The position numbers and the translations under genes are program-made. Of a stretch of 64,000 nt of DNA, positions 58,894-64,000 are shown one piece after another. Within the stretch, counting starts at the first letter, position 1. Every line of letters begins with the position of its first letter. The notes under the pieces were generated by a model. It was not told the origin of the DNA. It worked only from the letters and a program-made list of their open reading frames with translations, and made no database searches. Origin of the DNA: Poronia punctata (lineage: Eukaryota > Ascomycota > Sordariomycetes > Xylariales > Xylariaceae); contig MU401570.1 in NCBI GenBank assembly GCA_022579005.1, forward strand, positions 37,537 to 101,536, read 5' to 3'.

Positions 58894-59568
58894 CTAAGTC
58901 TCGGACGGGACCCCAGAGGCTTGGAGTGCCGTGTCCTCGGCCTCCTCCTTACTAAACTGATCACGACCATGTTGGAACATACGATCAAAATCATATTCGC
59001 CCCACCGAATATCAGGACTGAGACCAGCAAACTTCCAAACACCATCGACTCGTCGGTACCAGTGCGTGTTGGTGCTATGTGCGTGGCCCTTGACGGCGAC
59101 CTGGGTCCTCGTGGCATCGGTGTAGCGTTGATGCGGTACCCGCAGCTGGTGCACACCGATGACCTCGTCGTCCGACACTCGCTCCCATTTGGTCCCGCCG
59201 ATGAAATGTTGCGTCATCAGTAGCGGGTCGCCTAGGACGCTCTTGCTCGAGATCATGGCGATGAACTCTTCTGCTGGCATCGCTTCCCAGAGTTTGTTTA
59301 GGAAGGATCGATAGTCGATCTGTGTATATGTTTCATTGTTGTCAGTTATTTTAGAGCTTTATTTGGAAGATGACGGACGGGAGACGGGAGACGGAAGACG
59401 AGAGACGAGAGAGAGGGGTTGGGTTCTCACGCGAAGAGTCGGGGCGATGCACTTCCGCAGTCTATCCCAGTCTTTACTGTCATAGCTGTCGGCCCATTCG
59501 ACGACGCAGGTCGTCAGACCTAGGTAGTCTTCGAATGTGATGTCGCCAACGCTATCTTTGGAGCCCAT
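58894..59568 (-). CDS. SCD1: Scytalone dehydratase (DHN-melanin biosynthesis)
   Basis: Two exons, 59568-59431 and 59319-58894, encode about 187 residues; the join restores [20 protein letters not shown]. The enzyme dehydrates scytalone to 1,3,8-trihydroxynaphthalene and vermelone to 1,8-dihydroxynaphthalene. It has the nuclear transport factor 2/SnoaL-like cone fold. Compared with the rice blast enzyme the numbering is one lower, and the active-site residues are all present: Tyr29, Asp30, Tyr49, His84, His109, Ser128 and Asn130. Other blocks are [26 protein letters not shown] and [20 protein letters not shown]. No other melanin gene is in the window, so the gene is unlinked or the cluster lies beyond. 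The C-terminal tail is about 15 residues longer than in the rice blast enzyme. Confidence 0.96.
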
Positions 59569-62239
59569 CTTCTTTGATGATTCTATTTAGGAACGGTATC
59601 GAGAGCAAGCGACCGGGGGGGATTACTAAGTGTTTGTCGTGTCGCACACACGAAAGAGGGATGCAATATTGAACGGAACGGAACTGACTGAAACAAACAA
59701 ACAGATAGAACGACGACGAACAATTCCACCAGTTTCGTTTCGTTTGGGTTATGTGAGTACCTACCTTGTCTTATTATATTTTTAAGTTTCTCTGGCATCC
59801 CGTTTCGGGCCCGTAAGTTTATGAGCAACTGAAATAGATGGATGTGGACGTCCGATCGGACTTTCCCCCACGGAACGCCATTATCTACAGGCATCTTCCC
59901 CGTAAGACATGGACATGGACTCCCATCGTTTCCTCGCTGTTCGAACACATTTTCTTTCTTTCTTTTCTACCTTGCCGCGTTTCGTTTTTTTGTTCGCCCC
60001 TTCTAGACCCTAGGTAAATACGCGAGAAAGCGAACAGCGTGCCGGGTATATATGCGTAACCTAACCTACATGATGTATGAAGAAGAAGGTAGTCATATTT
60101 ACGTAGGTACGAATAGGTAGAAAAGTGGAAGATGGATGCTTTTCACGATGGGGAAATGTGGCGTTGTTGACAGGGTCGGATCTTCTTCTTGGTGATACCT
60201 ACCGCATGGTTGTGGCTTTTTCTTCTTCGGAAACTGCCCGGTCCGGTTGGTCATTAGGTAGGTAGATTACTTGACTTAACAAGGCGTGTAGAGAAAACAA
60301 GAAAAGAATACACGGATATGAAGTATTACTTTGATATTTATTTACTTGATCTTCCTGATAGCTAGATTATTTTAGTATATTATAATGGGAAGAGAAAATA
60401 TGACTTGCAGGTTTAACGCAGATATATAAACATCGTGGGAAAAAGGTTTAAAAACAATATATTCATTCATATGTATCCTCGTAGTCCTTCTTGCGGAAAT
60501 GATACATCACTCATCTCGTCCCATCCCATTGCCACAAGGTCAGGTTTCACCGCATCTTCGTCCCGGGACTCGACTTGATCCCGCCCTCTCCCCAAATTTC
60601 CCCTCTCCTTTACCTTATCCCTTTGAAAAGAAAAGAAGGAGAAGAAGAAGTACAATTAGGTAATACCAGACGACCATATTTCTTTCCCCGTACAACTACT
60701 TACCTACCCGTATCATACAATAGTAGTGGACCTATGCCCAGTTCACGATCAAAAAGATATCATGGGTCGGATCCGGCGATAAACATAGGTAACGGGGGTG
60801 TGTCGCATATGGCGTAGGTATACGAGTATGCCCTCGGGCCGACAACACATGCTTTAATTCCGGGCTGGGCAACATAGCTGAGGTCTAGGCTTTTTTTTTT
60901 TTTCTGCCTTTGTTGCACCTGCGCCTCGGCTTGATTCATAAATATGTAGGTAGTAAACCCGGTCATATCTGTACTAACCTAGGCAGTAGGTAACCCGGTT
61001 TCGGGGGGTTTAAGCTGTTCCATGGGAGACAGGCAAGCGAAACCTGGTACCAAGGAGGGTTGTAATGCTTGGTGTGTCCCGGAAGACGTTTGATCTGTCG
61101 CTTGATTCCCATTATAACCCGCGCAAACCGCTTTATGACGTGCTTACATAGCCTAGGTACATACTTTAAACGAAAGCTCAATTCTGGAAACAGGGATAAG
61201 TCTCCCATCAAATAGTTACTTCTATTTAAGCTCGCGATTCGGCCTTTTGACTTGAAAACCGAGGGAAGGTTTAGCTGCAGCAGGAAGTATGTATGACTGG
61301 TTTTAAAAAAACGCAGGAGGAGTGTAGTAGCTAAGGTACGTTGTGGTAATGGAGGGGATATATTACACAGAAACTCCAGCGTACCTCCTCTACCGACTAC
61401 CGTACATGTAAGCTTAGCACCTACCTTACCTGCCTTGACTTACAAAAGTATAAGAGGTGCATGAGGATATCGCACCACGTACTGCAACGCTCTTTTCTGA
61501 GGCGCTGGACCTAAAAGTTGAAGAACCTGTCCTTCTGCTGTTAATATCTGTTATAGCCTATTTGTTGTAAAAGAAACAAATGGTTGTGATGACAAGCCCA
61601 CGAAGGCAACTGCAAAGGTCGCGCCCGCGATAGACTTTACCGCAAACTGCATTCAACAGGACGAGAAATGAAAAATGAGGCATGATACGAAAAACCTCAT
61701 GAGTTCTGATCAAGACTCATGGCTTTTGCTTTCTAACTCGGTTCGAATCTGCTCAGACGAGGCATACACACGCACGTGGTAGTGGCAGTCTTCTACCTAG
61801 GCAGGACAAGCCCACGCAAATATGAGTGCCATGTACAGGGAGTTGCTGGGAGGCGTTAATCGGTGGAAGAGGGGTCAAATACTCTTGTACTGTACCCTAA
61901 TGTCAAAATTTCCTACATGTAAACTTTTGCAAAAACATTCGCCAAAGTCTGGCAGTTAGTTACCTGCCATCACAAAGTCAATAAAGGGGAAGATCAGGTA
62001 CGCAAAACATGCCAGGCAGCTCTTTCCGTATGCACTATCCATCACTCTTTCCAACCTCCTCTTTATCTTGGCCTGCTCTTTCCTGAATATCAAACCTACA
62101 AACTAGGTACTCAAACATTTTCAAGGAAACCGAGCCCGTCAAGCAACCTTTTGGATAAAACTTTTACCCGACCTTCCCATCAAGCCCCCGAAATCTAGAG
62201 GTCGACTTGGGACCCGCCTACTCGTCAATTCACCAGAAC
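59569..62239. other. Intergenic, upstream of scytalone dehydratase
   Basis: About 2.7 kb holding the upstream region of the dehydratase gene. TACCTA-type runs, a poly-T near 60891-60903 and short open frames without features are present. No gene is supported. Confidence 0.5.
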
Positions 62240-62623
62240 ATGGCGCCCCTCGACACCCTCCCATCTAACACAACCCCGGGACACACGATGACGGCCGCCG
62301 ATCTCGGACAAATGATTGCCATAAGCTTCTTGGGATTGCTCGTTCTAATAGGTGGCTTGGTAAGCTTGGCGCGTGGCCGGGCCCCGAGTCTGACATATTA
62401 CCAAACGGCGGAGCAGATCGCAAAGCGGGACAGTAAGTGTCGGTGCAAGAAAAATAAGGCATGCCATCGGCACGGGTACGGCCCCAACGAGAGGGACTGG
62501 CTTGAGCGGTCGGTTGTCATCAATGGCGAGCAGAGGCTCGTCGCTACGCCGGACAGTGCTAGGTCTGGGTTCGAGTCTGCTCCTAACCCGTGCGATTCGA
62601 CGGTTGCGTTATTGAAGACTTGA
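62240..62623 (+). CDS. Small single-pass membrane protein, unknown
   Basis: An open frame of 127 residues from the ATG at 62240; a longer reading from 62207 would start with TTG. Not recognised. It has a short N-terminus, one hydrophobic segment (about residues 21-43, MIAISFLGLLVLIGGLVSLA) and then a polar region. The polar part has a Cys/His/Lys-rich stretch, KCRCKKNKACHRHGYG, which could bind metal. Codon choice and the clean membrane helix support a real gene, but no intron or family match confirms it. It faces the partial gene at the right edge tail to tail. Confidence 0.5.
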   Translation: MAPLDTLPSNTTPGHTMTAADLGQMIAISFLGLLVLIGGLVSLARGRAPSLTYYQTAEQIAKRDSKCRCKKNKACHRHGYGPNERDWLERSVVINGEQRLVATPDSARSGFESAPNPCDSTVALLKT

Positions 62624-62927
62624 AGAGGAGGGCGACACGAGCAGGACCCCACCTATCGAGAACACTAAATTCACCATAATCGGAGTCTACATGTTCGCTA
62701 AAGGATACGGGAACTGATCTTCTTGGTTCATGCTTTTGGATTTAGGAAGTTGACCTTCAAAATAGCTTCTGCATATCCTCCGCATGCCGGGCACTCGCAT
62801 ATGCGTTGGAGCTTCCAGCTGTAAATTTCAACAGCGGGGTAATAGTTAATAAGTATAATCGTTAATGTCCAGAGATTGTACCTGTTAAATGCAAGCAAAA
62901 CACCTTGACTTGCTTCTCGTAGTTTTG
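62624..62927. other. Convergent intergenic region at the right side
   Basis: About 300 bases between two convergent genes. Nothing to report. Confidence 0.5.
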
Positions 62928-64000
62928 TCATCTTTGTATGTAGAATCCTCCTCGACCATACGCCTCGTCTCTCGCTTCGCCGCGATCGGTACGAACACCC
63001 ACCATGTGTACGGGTATAGCGTCGATGTGCCGCTGCACTCTTGATCGCAGACCTACGTACCTGTCCACTACGGTTTTCTGTGCCCTCTCATCCGATAGCG
63101 TGTGCAGGGTCGTCTCAGGTCGCCATCTCTCGCGGCTCAGGCTCGCAACTGCGACTTCTGCATTGGCTACGATGTCCGATTGTGGTGCCGGATTTGGATG
63201 ATAAGGTCCCCTCAGCGCGGGCCGCAAATATGCCATGATCATGACTTCCAGCTTCGTGTCGATGGGCGTATCGGAGATGGACTCGTGTATTATGTGCACC
63301 GTCACTGTCTTCCGCGCTACAACTTTGACCACAGCATGGGGTGAAGGACTAACTGTCACGAGGGCTTCGCGCCAGGCACCGGCAGACTTATTAGAGTGTT
63401 CGATCGTCACCCACGCTATATAAACACCGCCGAGACGGAGCAGGATTTCCTCTGGGACGTTGGTCAGATTTATCATAGGGAACAAAAATTGTTGACCTGC
63501 CATTGCTGCAGCGACCTTGCCAGAAAACACAATCGGAAATGGCTTTTCAGGACCGGCGTCGTTGCCAATTACCGCCGGTAGTTCGTCAAGCTCTCCCTCT
63601 TCTTGGTGAAATGGGTCGTATGTAACATCCCTGGCCGGGTCGAAATTACGGCCAAGCTCAAGTTGGACAGCTTGTTCTCGAAGAAACGATACCTTGCCGG
63701 CATTCTTTTTTACGAAGGCAGGTTGTATCCGCCCCACCGTGCTCTGCGCCGGGCCCACGACCCTCTGAACATACTGGTTACCCACGACGGACGCGGCCTT
63801 GAGGCCGATTTCGAGGGGCAAGGTAGTCAGGCTGGCGCCGCGCAAGACGCTGACATCAGACGAAGTGCTCGCCAACCGGAAGGTCGGAGAAGGACATAGC
63901 GACTTTTTCTTCTGTTGTTGTCCCGTGCACATGACGACGCGCAGGTATCCGTCGGCAGCCTCGGCCGGGATGCGTAGGACGCACGTCTGCCGCGGAACAT
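62928..64000 (-). CDS. Conserved-looking protein of unknown function, C-terminal 356 residues (partial)
   Basis: The frame stays open from the stop at 62928 to the window edge, so the start lies outside. The visible start, VPRQTCVLRIPAEAADGYLR, reads straight into the frame that holds the first ATG at 63932, so that ATG is internal. Features: a mixed hydrophobic/polar sequence with LPLEIGLKAASVVGNQYVQR, an acidic linker (QEEGELDEL), and a possible all-beta region (IVFSGKVAAAM to VKVVARKTVTVHII). No catalytic motif, signal peptide or strong membrane segment is visible. I do not recognise the family. The long uninterrupted frame and codon use support a real gene. Confidence 0.7.
   Translation of the reverse strand, partial: VPRQTCVLRIPAEAADGYLRVVMCTGQQQKKKSLCPSPTFRLASTSSDVSVLRGASLTTLPLEIGLKAASVVGNQYVQRVVGPAQSTVGRIQPAFVKKNAGKVSFLREQAVQLELGRNFDPARDVTYDPFHQEEGELDELPAVIGNDAGPEKPFPIVFSGKVAAAMAGQQFLFPMINLTNVPEEILLRLGGVYIAWVTIEHSNKSAGAWREALVTVSPSPHAVVKVVARKTVTVHIIHESISDTPIDTKLEVMIMAYLRPALRGPYHPNPAPQSDIVANAEVAVASLSRERWRPETTLHTLSDERAQKTVVDRYVGLRSRVQRHIDAIPVHMVGVRTDRGEARDEAYGRGGFYIQR

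Overview
The window is nuclear DNA of a filamentous ascomycete, most likely a Sordariomycete. Nearly all genes carry short introns of about 50-150 nt with GT(A/G)(A/C)GT donors, CTAAC-like branch points and YAG or AAG acceptors. The gene set (ATG101, ATG16, PEX3, DOT1, a calcium/calmodulin kinase kinase, a HET-domain gene, scytalone dehydratase, a UstYa-type protein) is typical of Pezizomycotina. Intergenic DNA is rich in TAGGTA/TACCTA tetramer-like runs. Exon joins were worked out by hand from splice signals, reading phase and protein continuity.

Layout. 0-14.3 kb: a HAL4/SAT4-type kinase gene (2.3-3.8 kb, -) and then about 10.5 kb in which I find no convincing gene, ending in a microsatellite-dense stretch. 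14.3-27.3 kb: housekeeping genes, namely a CaMKK-type kinase (-), the TRAPP subunit BET5 (+), peroxin PEX3 (-), autophagy factor ATG101 (+) and a forkhead transcription factor (-). 27-36 kb: sparse DNA with three tRNA genes (Lys-CTT, Cys-GCA, Arg-ACG) and an F-box-like gene. 36.5-39.1 kb: ATG16 (+) and DOT1 (-), tail to tail. 39.6-40.0 kb: an AT-rich non-autonomous element with inverted ends flanked by TA.

41-64 kb: the accessory-looking part. It has a large secreted CRH-type GH16 wall enzyme with a long repeat-rich Ser/Thr region, an MFS transporter, a secreted repeat peptide precursor (17 tandem 12-13-residue units), a UstYa-family (DUF3328) protein, a HET-domain protein, the DHN-melanin enzyme scytalone dehydratase, a small membrane protein and a partial gene at the right edge.

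Two observations stand out. (1) The repeat precursor and the UstYa protein, about 1.2 kb apart and divergently transcribed, together look like a minimal dikaritin/ustiloxin-type fungal RiPP locus. I infer that the repeat, which places a Phe-Tyr pair right after Lys, supplies multiple copies of a core peptide that UstYa would oxidatively cyclise; the MFS gene is a possible exporter. (2) The tRNA-Cys(GCA) gene is structurally perfect except for a 59-bp insert in the D-loop. The insert has all the marks of a spliceosomal intron (GTACGT, ACTAAC, ATAG), a position and type not expected for a nuclear Pol III tRNA gene.
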